A stretch of DNA of 64,000 nt from Pseudoramibacter fermentans (GTDB lineage Bacteria; Bacillota; Clostridia; Eubacteriales; Eubacteriaceae), in NCBI GenBank assembly GCA_009493725.1, contig VOGB01000005.1, positions 62,001 through 126,000 of the forward strand, read 5' to 3'. Shown piece after piece: positions 49,278-63,200 of this stretch. Each line of letters begins with the position of its first letter. The stretch's first letter is position 1. The notes under the pieces are model-generated. The model had not been told where the DNA came from. It saw only the letters and a list, made by a program, of their open reading frames with translations, and made no database searches. The position numbers and the translations under genes were made by a program.

Positions 49278-49568
49278 TTAGACCCCTTCGAAGAATTCGA
49301 TGGTCTTGCTGTCATCTGTCAATTTGACGATGGCTTTTTTCCAGTCCGGTTTCTTGCCGACGGTGTAACCGCGGCGGACTCTTTTGCCCTTCATGTTCAT
49401 GGTGAACACCTTCTGGACCTTGACATCGAAAATTTCTTCGACTGCGTTGCGGATTTCGATCTTGTTGGCGTCCTTCGCAACCTTGAATGAATATTTCTTT
49501 TCTTCGGTTTGATCCATGCTCTTTTCAGAGATGATCGGACTGATGATAATATCGCGAGGATCTTTCAT
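49278..49568 (-). CDS. rplW: 50S ribosomal protein L23
   Basis: A 96-residue protein with Pro-Ile-Ile-Ser-Glu-Lys-Ser near 11 and the Gly-Lys-Arg-Val-Arg-Arg-Gly loop. It forms the docking site for signal recognition particle and trigger factor at the tunnel exit. Its ATG overlaps the rplD stop. Confidence 0.96.
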   Translation of the reverse strand: MKDPRDIIISPIISEKSMDQTEEKKYSFKVAKDANKIEIRNAVEEIFDVKVQKVFTMNMKGKRVRRGYTVGKKPDWKKAIVKLTDDSKTIEFFEGV

Positions 49569-50188
49569 TATGCATATACCTCCTCAATCTTAGCGAGCGC
49601 ATCTTTTGTGAGGACAAGCACATCGTATTTGAGCATGTCGTAAACATTGAGTTCAGAAACAGTTGTGGCCTGAACCTTTATGATGTTGCGGGCTGACAGA
49701 TAGACAGTCGCGTCCTTTTCCGGAGTGACGATCAGTGCGTTTTTCGCATTGAGGGCATCCAGTGCGGCGACCATATCCTTTGTCTTCGGTGCTGCAAAAT
49801 CGAAAGCGTCAACAACTCTGAGTTCCTGATCTGCTGTCTTTGCGGAAAAGACGGAACGCATAGCCAGGTTCTTGACTTTCTTGTTGACCTTTTTGCTGTA
49901 GTCGCGGCTCTTCGGTGCAAAGATCACGCCCCCGCCGATCCACAATGGTGAACGGCTGGAACCCGCACGTGCGCGGCCTGTGCCCTTCTGACGCCATGGT
50001 TTTCTGCCGCCTCCGCGGACTTCTGAACGGGTTTTACTGCCCTTTGTACCCTGGCGTTTATTGGCTAACTGTGCCACAACAACCTGGTGAACAACCGGTT
50101 CATTCGGTTCGATGCCGAAGACGCGTTCGCTCAGTTCGGTATTGCCGACAACATTTCCTTTTGTATCTAAAATATCGATTTTTGGCAT
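49568..50188 (-). CDS. rplD: 50S ribosomal protein L4
   Basis: A 206-residue protein with the extended tunnel loop (Gly-Gly-Gly-Arg-Lys-Pro-Trp-Arg-Gln-Lys-Gly-Thr-Gly-Arg-Ala-Arg near 63-78). In E. coli L4 also represses the S10 operon through its leader; that role here is open. It lies 17 bases after rplC. Confidence 0.97.
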   Translation of the reverse strand: MPKIDILDTKGNVVGNTELSERVFGIEPNEPVVHQVVVAQLANKRQGTKGSKTRSEVRGGGRKPWRQKGTGRARAGSSRSPLWIGGGVIFAPKSRDYSKKVNKKVKNLAMRSVFSAKTADQELRVVDAFDFAAPKTKDMVAALDALNAKNALIVTPEKDATVYLSARNIIKVQATTVSELNVYDMLKYDVLVLTKDALAKIEEVYA

Positions 50189-50205
50189 TTGATTTCCTCC
50201 TGTCG

Positions 50206-50841
50206 TTATTCAGCAACCTTGACGCTGCTCTTTACGGAAACCACAGAACCCTTCGAGCCAGGAATAGCGCCCTTAATCAATAACAGATTGTTTTCTGCGT
50301 CGACAGACACCACTTCAAGGTTCAATGTTGTGACATTTTTATTCCCCATCTGGCCGGCCATGTGTTTATCCTTCGGAACGCGTGACGGGTAGGCAGAAGC
50401 ACCCATAGAACCCGCTGAACGGTGGTATTTAGAACCGTGAGCCATTGGCCCTCTCTGCTGTCCCCAGCGCTTGATCGCGCCAGCGTATCCTTTACCTTTT
50501 GAACGGCCTGAAACATCAACATGATCGCCGACTTCAAAAACGTCAGCCTTGAGTTCCTGACCCGGTTCAAGTGCGCTGCAGTCGTCCAGTCTGAATTCGC
50601 GAAGGACGCGCGCGTATTTTACGCCGTACTTGTCGAAGTGACCTTTAACTGGCTTGGTGACATTCTTTTCTTTGATGTCGCCAAATGCGAGCTGAACTGC
50701 ATCGTAGCCGTCGGTTTCTACGGTCTTCTTCTGTACGACTGTACAGGGACCAGCTTCGACAACTGTCACCGGAACAACGGTTCCGTCTTCTTTAAAAATC
50801 TGCGTCATGCCGATTTTTTTACCGATAATCGCTTTTTTCAT
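50206..50841 (-). CDS. rplC: 50S ribosomal protein L3
   Basis: A 211-residue protein beginning Met-Lys-Lys-Ala-Ile-Ile-Gly-Lys-Lys-Ile-Gly-Met-Thr, with the peptidyl-transferase loop Trp-Gly-Gln-Gln-Arg-Gly-Pro-Met-Ala-His-Gly-Ser near 125. It starts large-subunit assembly. It lies 63 bases after rpsJ. Confidence 0.97.
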   Translation of the reverse strand: MKKAIIGKKIGMTQIFKEDGTVVPVTVVEAGPCTVVQKKTVETDGYDAVQLAFGDIKEKNVTKPVKGHFDKYGVKYARVLREFRLDDCSALEPGQELKADVFEVGDHVDVSGRSKGKGYAGAIKRWGQQRGPMAHGSKYHRSAGSMGASAYPSRVPKDKHMAGQMGNKNVTTLNLEVVSVDAENNLLLIKGAIPGSKGSVVSVKSSVKVAE

Positions 50842-50904
50842 ATTTCCTCCTGATCATTGGATCGCTTTCACGATCATAATTCTTGGTTCGCTATAAAAGC
50901 TTCT

Positions 50905-51213
50905 TTATAGTTTGATTTCGATATCAACGCCGGAAGGAAGGTTAAGGCGCATCAGCGCGTCAACAGTTTTCGGTGTTGGGTTAACGATATCGATCAGACG
51001 CTTGTGTGTTCTGATTTCAAACTGTTCTCTTGAATCCTTGTACTTGTGTACAGCTCTCAAGATGGTCACAATCTGCTTTTCTGTCGGCAGCGGCACCGGG
51101 CCGGAAACAGCTGCGCCTGTGCGGTTCGCCGTTTCGACGATGCGTTTCGCTGACTGATCAAGCAAAACGTGATCAAAAGCCTTTAAACGAATTCTAATTT
51201 TTTGGTTGCTCAT
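50905..51213 (-). CDS. rpsJ: 30S ribosomal protein S10
   Basis: A 102-residue protein with Ile-Arg-Ile-Arg-Leu-Lys-Ala-Phe-Asp-His near the start and Pro-Leu-Pro-Thr-Glu near 41. Besides its ribosomal role, S10 (NusE) takes part in antitermination. It is first in the S10 operon, behind a 240-base promoter-leader region. Confidence 0.97.
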   Translation of the reverse strand: MSNQKIRIRLKAFDHVLLDQSAKRIVETANRTGAAVSGPVPLPTEKQIVTILRAVHKYKDSREQFEIRTHKRLIDIVNPTPKTVDALMRLNLPSGVDIEIKL

Positions 51214-51438
51214 ACCTGAAACAATCCTCCTTAAATAATAAAGTGTTTAGGTGTTGCTGTATCATCACCCACCCGTCCGGGTGTTTAAAGTCACTGTCTT
51301 AAAAAAAGCGAGCGAATTTGCTCATCTTTTTGACGGTGATGATCGTCGCCCGATTCATAGATCGTGACATACTCCCCAAGAATGACCTGAATTAGTAACA
51401 GCAATATCTTGGTTCATCGCAGACAGCCAACTTTGACT
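51214..51438 (-). promoter_or_regulatory. Long 5' leader of the S10 operon
   Basis: About 220 bases lie between the promoter and rpsJ. They contain an ACACCCG/CGGGTG-type hairpin near 51270-51285 and a GAGC/GCTC hairpin at 51310-51323 followed by seven T on the minus strand, which resembles a weak attenuator. No ORF of note. An autogenous control leader is plausible but not recognised as a known family. Confidence 0.35.
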
Positions 51439-51467
51439 AGTATAATGCATTCCCCGAATGTTGGCAA
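51439..51467 (-). promoter_or_regulatory. S10 operon promoter
   Basis: On the minus strand TTGCCA (51467-51462) and TATACT (51444-51439) are 17 bases apart, followed by the long rpsJ leader. Confidence 0.7.
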
Positions 51468-51561
51468 GATTTTTTTTTGTAATTCTCATTTTTTTTGAAA
51501 GTGGTTGAAAATTAAAGTTTTTGTTAAGTTTATTTTCAAATTAGCTGAAATAATTAACCGT

Positions 51562-51593
51562 AAAAAAAGCCCGTGCCATACGACACGAGCTTT
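51562..51593 (-). terminator. Terminator after tuf
   Basis: A 10-base stem (AAAGCTCGTG/GCACGGGCTTT region on the minus strand) is followed by TTTTTTT, about 27 bases after the tuf stop. It separates the str and S10 operons. Confidence 0.88.
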
Positions 51594-51619
51594 TATTTCA
51601 ATTGCTTTGTTTTTGAAGA

Positions 51620-52810
51620 TTAGTCGATGATCTTCGCAACAGCGCCGGAACCAACAGTGTGGCCGCCTTCGCGGATAGCGAATCTTAAACCTTCTTCAAT
51701 AGCGATTGGCGTGATCAGCGTGACTTCCATTTCGATATGGTCGCCAGGCATAACCATTTCTACGCCTTCCGGCAGTTTGATGTCGCCGGTAACGTCGGTT
51801 GTTCTGAAGTAGAACTGCGGACGGTATCCGTCAAAGAACGGTGTGTGGCGGCCGCCTTCTTCTTTCGTCAGAACGTAAACCTGTGCGGTGAAGTGGGTGT
51901 GCGGGTGAATGGTGCCCGGCTGTGCCAGAACCTGACCTCTTTCGATCTGGGTTCTGTCGATCCCACGGAGCAGTGCCCCGATGTTGTCCCCTGAACGGCC
52001 TTCGTCCAGTGATTTACGGAACATTTCGATACCGGTAACAGTGGTCTTTCTCGGTTCTTTGATCCCGACAATGTCGACTTCGTCGCCGATGTGGACAACC
52101 CCTCTTTCAACACGGCCTGTTGCAACTGTACCACGGCCGGTGATGGAGAAGACGTCTTCGACTGGCATCAGGAATGGTTTGTCTAAGTCTCTCTTCGGTT
52201 CTGGGATGTAGCTGTCGACAGCTTCCATCAGTTCGACAATCTTGTCGCCGTCTGGGCCCATTGGATCTTCCAGGGCTTTCAGTGCGGAGCCGACAATGAT
52301 TGGTGTGTCGTCGCCTGGGAAGTCGTATTCGTTGAGCAGGTCGCGAACTTCCATTTCGACGAGTTCGATCAGTTCTGGGTCATCGACCTGGTCTGCTTTG
52401 TTCAAGAAGACGACGATGTACGGTACGCCGACCTGACGTGCGAGCAGGATGTGTTCACGGGTCTGCGGCATTGGACCGTCAGCTGCTGAAACGACCAGAA
52501 TGGCGCCGTCCATCTGTGCAGCACCGGTGATCATGTTCTTGACGTAGTCAGCGTGGCCCGGGCAGTCAACGTGTGCGTAGTGGCGGTTCGGGGTTTCGTA
52601 TTCAACGTGTGCCGTTGAAATGGTGATCCCACGTTCTCTTTCTTCTGGTGCTTTGTCGATGTTTTCGAATGCGACTTCTTCACCAGAGCCATATCTCGCG
52701 TGCAGCACTTTGGTGATGGCTGCCGTTAATGTGGTTTTGCCGTGGTCAACGTGACCGATTGTCCCGATGTTTACATGCGGTTTCGATCTATCAAATTTTT
52801 CTTTTGCCAT
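51620..52810 (-). CDS. tuf: Elongation factor Tu
   Basis: A 396-residue GTPase with the P-loop Gly-His-Val-Asp-His-Gly-Lys-Thr at 19-26, Asp-Cys-Pro-Gly-His near 80 and Asn-Lys-Ala-Asp near 135, followed by two beta-barrel domains. It brings aminoacyl-tRNA to the ribosome. It is last in the str operon, 50 bases after fusA, with its own strong terminator. Confidence 0.98.
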   Translation of the reverse strand: MAKEKFDRSKPHVNIGTIGHVDHGKTTLTAAITKVLHARYGSGEEVAFENIDKAPEERERGITISTAHVEYETPNRHYAHVDCPGHADYVKNMITGAAQMDGAILVVSAADGPMPQTREHILLARQVGVPYIVVFLNKADQVDDPELIELVEMEVRDLLNEYDFPGDDTPIIVGSALKALEDPMGPDGDKIVELMEAVDSYIPEPKRDLDKPFLMPVEDVFSITGRGTVATGRVERGVVHIGDEVDIVGIKEPRKTTVTGIEMFRKSLDEGRSGDNIGALLRGIDRTQIERGQVLAQPGTIHPHTHFTAQVYVLTKEEGGRHTPFFDGYRPQFYFRTTDVTGDIKLPEGVEMVMPGDHIEMEVTLITPIAIEEGLRFAIREGGHTVGSGAVAKIID

Positions 52811-52860
52811 TTTAAATTCCTTTCTATACTAAATCTACTCAAACGAATGATTGAAGGCAA

Positions 52861-54936
52861 TTATTCTTTGCCTTCAACGATTTTTTCAGCGATTGATTTC
52901 GGAACAGCTTCGTAATGTGAGAACTGCATGGTCGAAATCCCGCGGCCCTGTGTCTTACTTCTCAGTGAAGTGGCGTAGCCGAACATTTCAGCCAACGGCA
53001 CAACGCCGGTAATCTGCTGGGTTCCGTTTTGACGAGCTTCCATCCCTTCGACACGGCCGCGTCTTGAGTTGATATCGCCCATGACATCGCCCATGTATTC
53101 TTCCGGACAGACAACGGTCAATTTTTCCATCGGTTCCATCAAAACTGGTGCGGCCTTGCGCATCCCATTTTTGAACGCCATCGACCCTGCGACCTTGAAG
53201 GCCATTTCTGAGGAGTCGACTTCGTGATAAGAACCGTCGTAAACTGTTGCTTTAACGTCGATAACCGGATAGCCGGCGACAACGCCGTTCTGCATCGCTT
53301 CTTTGATCCCCTGTTCGATTGGTCCGATAAATTCTTTCGGAATGGCACCACCGACGACTTTATTTTCAAAGATAAAGCCTTCGCCAGCTTCCAACGGTTC
53401 CAGAGTGATCAAGCAGTGACCGTACTGACCACGGCCCCCTGACTGACGAGCGAACTTGCCTTCTGCGTCGACCTTCTTGGTGATCGTTTCTTTGTAAGCA
53501 ACCTGCGGTTTACCGATATTGGCTTCGACCTTGAATTCACGCAGCATACGGTCGATGATGATATCCAGGTGGAGTTCGCCCATCCCAGAAATGATCGTCT
53601 GACCAGTTTCTTCGTCTGTGTGCGTCTTGAAGGTCGGGTCTTCTTCTGCGAGCTTCATCAGGGCAACGGTCATCTTTTCCTGACCAGCCTTTGTCTTCGG
53701 TTCGACAGCAACGGAAATAACCGGATCCGGGAATTCCATGCTTTCGAGGACGATCGGATGATCCGGATCGCAGAGGGTATCCCCTGTACCGGTGTCCTTC
53801 AGACCAACAGCCGCGACGATGTCGCCGGTGTAAACTTCAGACAATTCCTGACGGTGATTGGCGTGCATCAAGAGGATACGGCCCAATCTTTCGCGCTTGT
53901 CCTTCGATGAGTTGTAGACGTAGGAGCCTGCTTCAGCCTTCCCAGAGTAGACACGCATAAAGGCCAATTTTCCGACGTACGGGTCGGTCATGATCTTGAA
54001 TGCGAGTGCTGAGAATTTTTCATCGTCGGATGCTTCACGTGTGACTTCTTCGTCTGTATTCGGGTCAACCCCTTTGACAGCCGGAACGTCCAGCGGTGAC
54101 GGCAGATAATCGACGATGGCGTCGCACAGCATCTGGACCCCTTTGTTCTTGTATGAGGAGCCGCAGGTAACCGCGACGAGCTTCAGTTCGACAGTCCCTT
54201 TACGGATGGCGCGTTTGATTTCTTCTTCAGAAATTTCCTGACCGTCCAGATATTTTTCCATTAAGTCGTCATCGACTTCGGCCAAGCCTTCGAGCATCTT
54301 ATCGCGATATTCTTCGGCCTTGTCCTTCATATCATCCGGAATGTCAGTGATTTCGATCTGTTCGCCCAATTCGTCTTTGTAGATTTCAGCCTTCATCTTG
54401 ATCAGGTCGATGATCCCGATGAATTCATGTTCAGCGCCGATTGGCAGCTGGATACAAATCGGATTGGCATTCAAACGGTCAACCAGGGTGTCGACTGACA
54501 TGTAGAAGTCAGCCCCGGTAACGTCCATCTTGTTGATGTAAACCAAACGCGGAACGTCGTATTCGTCAGCCTGGCGCCAAACCGTTTCAGACTGCGGTTC
54601 AACCCCTGCTTTGGCGTCGAAAACAGCGACGGCACCATCCAGGACTCTCAAAGAACGTTCAACTTCAACGGTAAAGTCGACGTGCCCCGGGGTATCGATG
54701 ATGTTGATTCGATTCCCCTTCCAATGACAAGTCGTAGCCGCAGAAGTGATGGTGATCCCTCTTTCCTGTTCCTGAGCCATCCAGTCCATCTGTGAAGCCC
54801 CATCGTGGGTTTCGCCGATTTTATGGATTTTTCCGGAATAGTAAAGGATACGTTCTGTGGTCGTGGTCTTACCCGCATCGATGTGGGCCATGATCCCGAT
54901 ATTCCGCGTATTTTCCAAACTATATTCTCTAGCCAC
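52861..54936 (-). CDS. fusA: Elongation factor G
   Basis: A 691-residue translocase GTPase with Ala-His-Ile-Asp-Ala-Gly-Lys-Thr-Thr at 17-25, Asp-Thr-Pro-Gly-His-Val-Asp-Phe near 81 and Asn-Lys-Met-Asp near 135. Domains II-V are complete, including Gly-Gly-Arg-Gly-Gln-Tyr-Gly-type sequence near 480. It starts at a GTG (54936) behind AAGGAG. It moves tRNAs and mRNA through the ribosome. Confidence 0.98.
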   Translation of the reverse strand: MAREYSLENTRNIGIMAHIDAGKTTTTERILYYSGKIHKIGETHDGASQMDWMAQEQERGITITSAATTCHWKGNRINIIDTPGHVDFTVEVERSLRVLDGAVAVFDAKAGVEPQSETVWRQADEYDVPRLVYINKMDVTGADFYMSVDTLVDRLNANPICIQLPIGAEHEFIGIIDLIKMKAEIYKDELGEQIEITDIPDDMKDKAEEYRDKMLEGLAEVDDDLMEKYLDGQEISEEEIKRAIRKGTVELKLVAVTCGSSYKNKGVQMLCDAIVDYLPSPLDVPAVKGVDPNTDEEVTREASDDEKFSALAFKIMTDPYVGKLAFMRVYSGKAEAGSYVYNSSKDKRERLGRILLMHANHRQELSEVYTGDIVAAVGLKDTGTGDTLCDPDHPIVLESMEFPDPVISVAVEPKTKAGQEKMTVALMKLAEEDPTFKTHTDEETGQTIISGMGELHLDIIIDRMLREFKVEANIGKPQVAYKETITKKVDAEGKFARQSGGRGQYGHCLITLEPLEAGEGFIFENKVVGGAIPKEFIGPIEQGIKEAMQNGVVAGYPVIDVKATVYDGSYHEVDSSEMAFKVAGSMAFKNGMRKAAPVLMEPMEKLTVVCPEEYMGDVMGDINSRRGRVEGMEARQNGTQQITGVVPLAEMFGYATSLRSKTQGRGISTMQFSHYEAVPKSIAEKIVEGKE

Positions 54937-54978
54937 AATTTCTCCTTGTTCTGGTTATTTTGATCTAACCTAAAACGC

Positions 54979-55449
54979 TTACCATCTGAAGTGAGCAAAG
55001 GCTTTGTTGGCTTCTGCCATGGCGTGCATGGTTTCCTTACGTTTGACAGCGCCGCCTGAATTGTTGCAGGCATCCATGATTTCGCCTGCGAGGCGTTCGA
55101 CCATCGTACGTTCAGAACGCTGACGTGCAAAACCGACGAGCCATCTCAATGCCAACGCCTGTTTTCTGTCTGCGCGAATTTCTACTGGGACTTGATAGGT
55201 TGCCCCGCCAACACGTCTTGCTTTAACTTCCAATACCGGTGTGATATTGGCGATTGCTTCTTGAAATGCTTCAAGCGCATCTTTTCCTGTTTTTTCTGCT
55301 ACCAGATCAAAGGCACCGTAAACGATACGCTGTGCGACGCCCTTTTTGCCGTCTAACATCACGTTGTTGATCAATTTGGTCACAATCGTGTTCTTATAGA
55401 TTGGATCCGGCAGTACTTTTCTCTTAGGAACTGGTCCTTTTCTAGGCAC
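54979..55449 (-). CDS. rpsG: 30S ribosomal protein S7
   Basis: A 156-residue protein with Pro-Arg-Lys-Gly at the start and Val-Gly-Gly-Ala-Thr-Tyr-Gln-Val-Pro-Val near 80. It starts at a GTG behind AAGGAGG. It nucleates the small-subunit head and, in E. coli, represses the str operon. It lies between rpsL and fusA. Confidence 0.97.
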   Translation of the reverse strand: MPRKGPVPKRKVLPDPIYKNTIVTKLINNVMLDGKKGVAQRIVYGAFDLVAEKTGKDALEAFQEAIANITPVLEVKARRVGGATYQVPVEIRADRKQALALRWLVGFARQRSERTMVERLAGEIMDACNNSGGAVKRKETMHAMAEANKAFAHFRW

Positions 55450-55593
55450 TTGCTTCCCTCCTTAACAATTTTGGATTTTCATCGGTACTCGACATCCAAA
55501 TGTCGTCGTGCGCTTAACCCGAAATAATTTCGCGTTAATGGCCAATCCACATCAAAAGATTCTATTCTAATGACGCGGCTCTGACTGCACTAC

Positions 55594-55968
55594 TTACTTT
55601 TTAGGCTTTTTAGCCCCGTATTTGGATCGAGCTTGCTTGCGGTCTTCTACGCCAGCGGCATCGAGCGCGCCACGAATAATCTTATAACGAACCCCAGGTA
55701 AATCCCTAACACGGCCGCCTTTAACAAGAACGATTGAGTGTTCCTGCAGGTTGTGACCGATTCCTGGAATATAAGCCGTAACTTCCATGCCATTGACAAG
55801 TTTAACTCTGGCAATTTTACGAAGCGCTGAGTTCGGCTTCTTCGGTGTCGCTGTACGAACAGCGGTGCACACGCCGCGTTTCTGCGGGTTGCTCTTCAAA
55901 GCCGGCGTCTTTGTCTTCAGAACTGCCGATTTTCTTCCTTGTTTAACAAGCTGATTAATGGTAGGCAT
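55594..55968 (-). CDS. rpsL: 30S ribosomal protein S12
   Basis: A 124-residue protein beginning Met-Pro-Thr-Ile-Asn-Gln-Leu-Val. The streptomycin-related sites read Lys-Lys-Pro-Asn-Ser (near 43) and Lys-Gly-Gly-Arg-Val-Arg-Asp (near 88), which is wild type. GGAGGTG precedes the ATG. It controls decoding accuracy. Confidence 0.97.
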   Translation of the reverse strand: MPTINQLVKQGRKSAVLKTKTPALKSNPQKRGVCTAVRTATPKKPNSALRKIARVKLVNGMEVTAYIPGIGHNLQEHSIVLVKGGRVRDLPGVRYKIIRGALDAAGVEDRKQARSKYGAKKPKK

Positions 55969-55994
55969 TCAGTGCTGCACCTCCTCATTTAAAA

Positions 55995-56039
55995 TTTTTA
56001 TTAAAACCGGCACATTCTTCGCTTAAAAGAAGGTGCCGG
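55995..56039 (-). terminator. Terminator between the L7Ae-like gene and rpsL
   Basis: A 13-base stem with one mismatch (CCGGCACCTTCTT/AAGAATGTGCCGG) is followed by TTTTAATAAAAATTTT on the minus strand. The T-run is interrupted, so termination is probably partial and lets some rpoBC transcripts continue into rpsL. Confidence 0.65.
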
Positions 56040-56068
56040 AGATAACCATGCCTATGCTTGATCGTTTT

Positions 56069-56323
56069 TCACTCATCCAGAAAGCCGATGACGGCCGCGG
56101 GCCTGTCGATTTCACAGGCTTTGCCGATCTCAGCCTTTGTGCCGGCGACGATGCAGTGGACCTGATGGGTTTTGCAGGCCTCTTTAACGGTCTCGGCAAT
56201 ATGCGCGTCGCAGTCCTCTGCGAGCACGACGAAACGAATTTCGTCCTTCCGCATCTTTTTCATCGTCTGGTTCAGTCCGATGACTTTGGGTGAGCTTTTA
56301 AAAGTCTCTACATCTATTTTCAT
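56069..56323 (-). CDS. L7Ae/L30e-like ribosome-associated protein
   Basis: An 84-residue protein starting at the ATG at 56323, behind GGGAG; a start at 56341 has no ribosome-binding site. It has the L7Ae fold pattern (Ile-Arg-Phe-Val-Val-Leu-Ala-Glu-Asp-Cys-Asp near 30, then Val-His-Cys-Ile-Val-Ala-Gly-Thr-Lys-Ala-Glu-Ile-Gly-Lys). It matches YbxF-type proteins encoded between rpoC and rpsL in Firmicutes, which bind kink-turn RNA. The cellular role is not settled. Confidence 0.85.
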   Translation of the reverse strand: MKIDVETFKSSPKVIGLNQTMKKMRKDEIRFVVLAEDCDAHIAETVKEACKTHQVHCIVAGTKAEIGKACEIDRPAAVIGFLDE

Positions 56324-56416
56324 AAGACTCCCATTTGGCATTAATGCACGCTCAAAAAAGCATGCGTGATTATTTTACCTTTCTGCCGATTCAGTGTCAA
56401 GGTCTTTTTTATCTGA

Positions 56417-60292
<3,876 letters not shown>

Positions 60293-60295
60293 CTT

Positions 60296-63200
60296 TTACT
60301 CCTCATTATCGTTCAAATCCGCATCGATATCCTGGCCGTTGATAATGCCGAACATATCTTCGTCGGAATAATCGTCTTCCGTCGCCATCTGATCGTCGGA
60401 GGCGCCTGACAAATCGTCGAACAGCGACTGTGCCGCCTGTTCTTCGTCGTGTTCTTCGCCTTCTCCTTCGTCGTCGTGATGTTCGTGCGGCTTCTTCTGA
60501 TCGAATTCGCCGTTATCGTAAGCTTCCTGAGCCAAGTCAATATCCAAGACGTCGAGGTGTTCGCCGTCTGCGGTGTTGACCGTCACGTCGAGGGCCAGGG
60601 CCTGGAGTTCCTTGATCAAAACCTTGAAGGCTTCAGGCAGGCCAGGTTCCGGAATATTTTCGCCCTTGACGATGGCTTCGTAAGCCTTCACACGGCCGAC
60701 GACGTCATCGGACTTGATCGTCTGAATTTCTCGGAGGGTGTGGGCTGCGCCGTAAGCTTCGAGAGCCCAGACTTCCATTTCACCAAAACGCTGTCCGCCG
60801 AACTGCGCCTTGCCGCCGAGCGGCTGCTGGGTGACCAATGAGTACGGGCCGGTTGAACGGGCGTGCATCTTGTCGTCAACCAGGTGGTGCAGCTTCAAGT
60901 AATACATAACCCCAACGGTGACGCGCCCGTCGAAAGGTTCGCCGGTACGGCCGTCGTAAAGCTGAACCTTGCCGTCTTCCGGCAGGCCGGCTTCAACTAA
61001 GAGGTCGCGGATGTCGTTTTCGTTGGCGGCATCGAAAACCGGTGTCGCGATGTGCAGACCGAGGGATCTCAATGCCATCCCGAGGTGCACTTCGAGGACT
61101 TGCCCGATGTTCATACGAGACGGCACGCCCAACGGGTTCAGGCAGATGTCCAGCGGTGTACCGTCCGGGAGGAATGGCATATCTTCCTGCGGGAGAATGC
61201 GGGAGATAACCCCTTTGTTCCCGTGGCGGCCGGCCATTTTATCCCCGACGGAGATCTTGCGCTTCGTCGCGATGTAAACGCGGACCATCGTGTTGACGCC
61301 CGGTTTCAAATCTTCGTCCTTGTTGGCTCTCGAGAAGACCTTGACGTCGACGACAATCCCCTGTTCACCGTGAGGCACCTTCAAGGAGGTGTCGCGGATT
61401 TCGCGGGCTTTTTCGCCGAAAATCGCGCGGAGCAGTTTTTCTTCCGGTGACAGGTCGGTTTCGCCCTTCGGCGTGACCTTCCCGACCAGGATGTCTTCGG
61501 ATTTGACTTCTGCCCCGATGTAGATGATCCCGTTTTCGTCGAGCTTCTTCAGTGCGTCTTCCCCGACGTTTGGAATGTCGCGGGTGATTTCTTCCGGTCC
61601 CAGCTTCGTTTCCCGGGCTTCGCATTCGAATTCAGCGATGTGAATCGAGGTGTAGCGGTCTTCCTTCAGCAGGTTTTCGTTGAGCAGGACCGCGTCTTCG
61701 TAGTTGTAGCCTTCCCAGGTCATGAAGCCGATCAGGGCATTGCGGCCGAGGGCCAGTTCGCCTTGTTCGGTGGCCATCCCGTCGGAAATGATTTCTCCGG
61801 CGTCGACGTGCTGATTGTGATAAACCAGCGGGCGCTGATTCATGCAGTTCCCCTGGTTGGTTCTTTCGTATTTCTGGAGGTGATAGACGTCCATGCCTTC
61901 GCCTTCGTCCGGACGGATGCGGATCGTGTCCGCAGAGACGTAGGCGACAGTGCCGGCGCGTCTGGCGATCTGGCAGTCTCCGGAGTCGTGGGCCGCCTTG
62001 GCTTCCATCCCGGTCCCGACCAACGGCGCTTCCGGCTTGAGCAATGGCACAGCCTGACGCTGCATGTTGGCGCCCATCAGTGCGCGGTTGGCATCGTCGT
62101 TTTCGAGGAATGGAATCAGCGCGGCTGCGACAGAGACAACCTGTTTTGGCGACACATCCATGAAGTCGACTTCTTCGCGGTGGATGGTCGTGAAGTCACG
62201 GTTTTTGCCGACACGGCCGGTGACCTGTTCGTTGACGAAACGGTTGTTTTCGTCCAGCGGTTCGTTGGCCTGGGCGATCGCGTATTCCCCTTCTTCGTCG
62301 GCAGCCAGGTAAACGACTTCGTCAGTGGCGACCCCGTCGACGACACGGCGGTATGGCGATTCGATAAAGCCGTATTCGTTGATGCGGGCGTAAATCGCCA
62401 GCGACCCGATCAGCCCGATGTTCGGACCTTCAGGGGTTTCAATTGGGCACATTCTGCCGTAGTGGGAGTCGTGAACGTCTCGCACTTCAAAGCCGGCACG
62501 TTCTCTGGACAAACCGCCCGGCCCCAATGCCGACAGACGGCGCTTGTGGGTCAATTCCGACAGCGGGTTGTTCTGGTCCATGAACTGCGACAGCTGGGAG
62601 GAACCGAAGAATTCCTTGAGGGCCGCGTTGATCGGACGGGTGTTGATGAGGCTCTGAGGCGTCAGAATTTCGTCATCCTGCACGCTCATGCGTTCGCGCA
62701 CCACCCGCTCCATTCTGGATAGGCCGATTCTGAACTGATTCTGGAGCAGTTCCCCGACAGAGCGCAGACGACGGTTGCCCAAGTGGTCGATGTCGTCGGT
62801 TTCGCCAATACCGTATTCCAAGCCCATAAAATAGGAAACAGTCGCGTACAAATCAGAGTGGAGCAGGTGCTTCGGCACCAGTTCACGGTGACGACGCTTG
62901 ATTTCGTCGTGTTTTTCTTCGTCGCTAAGGCCTTCGTCGTTCATGATTTCGTCGAGCACCGGTTTGTAGACGAATTCCTTGATGCCGAGGTCCGCCGTGT
63001 CGAAAGGCAGATCCTGTTTGGTCAGATCGACGAAGTCGTTGCCGATGACGTTGAACGGTGCCTCTTCACCGTCAATGGTGACGGCCACGCGGACGGTGTT
63101 GATGCCTGCGTTCTGGATGGCCCAGGCTGTCGCCTTATCGAATTTCTGGCCCTTTTCGATCAAAATTTCGCCGGTTTCTTCGTCAATGACGTCGTCGTAA

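Noticed and set aside
61640..62722. Plus-strand ORF of 360 codons inside rpoB
   Set aside because: Same reason: composition shadow of rpoB with no start signal.
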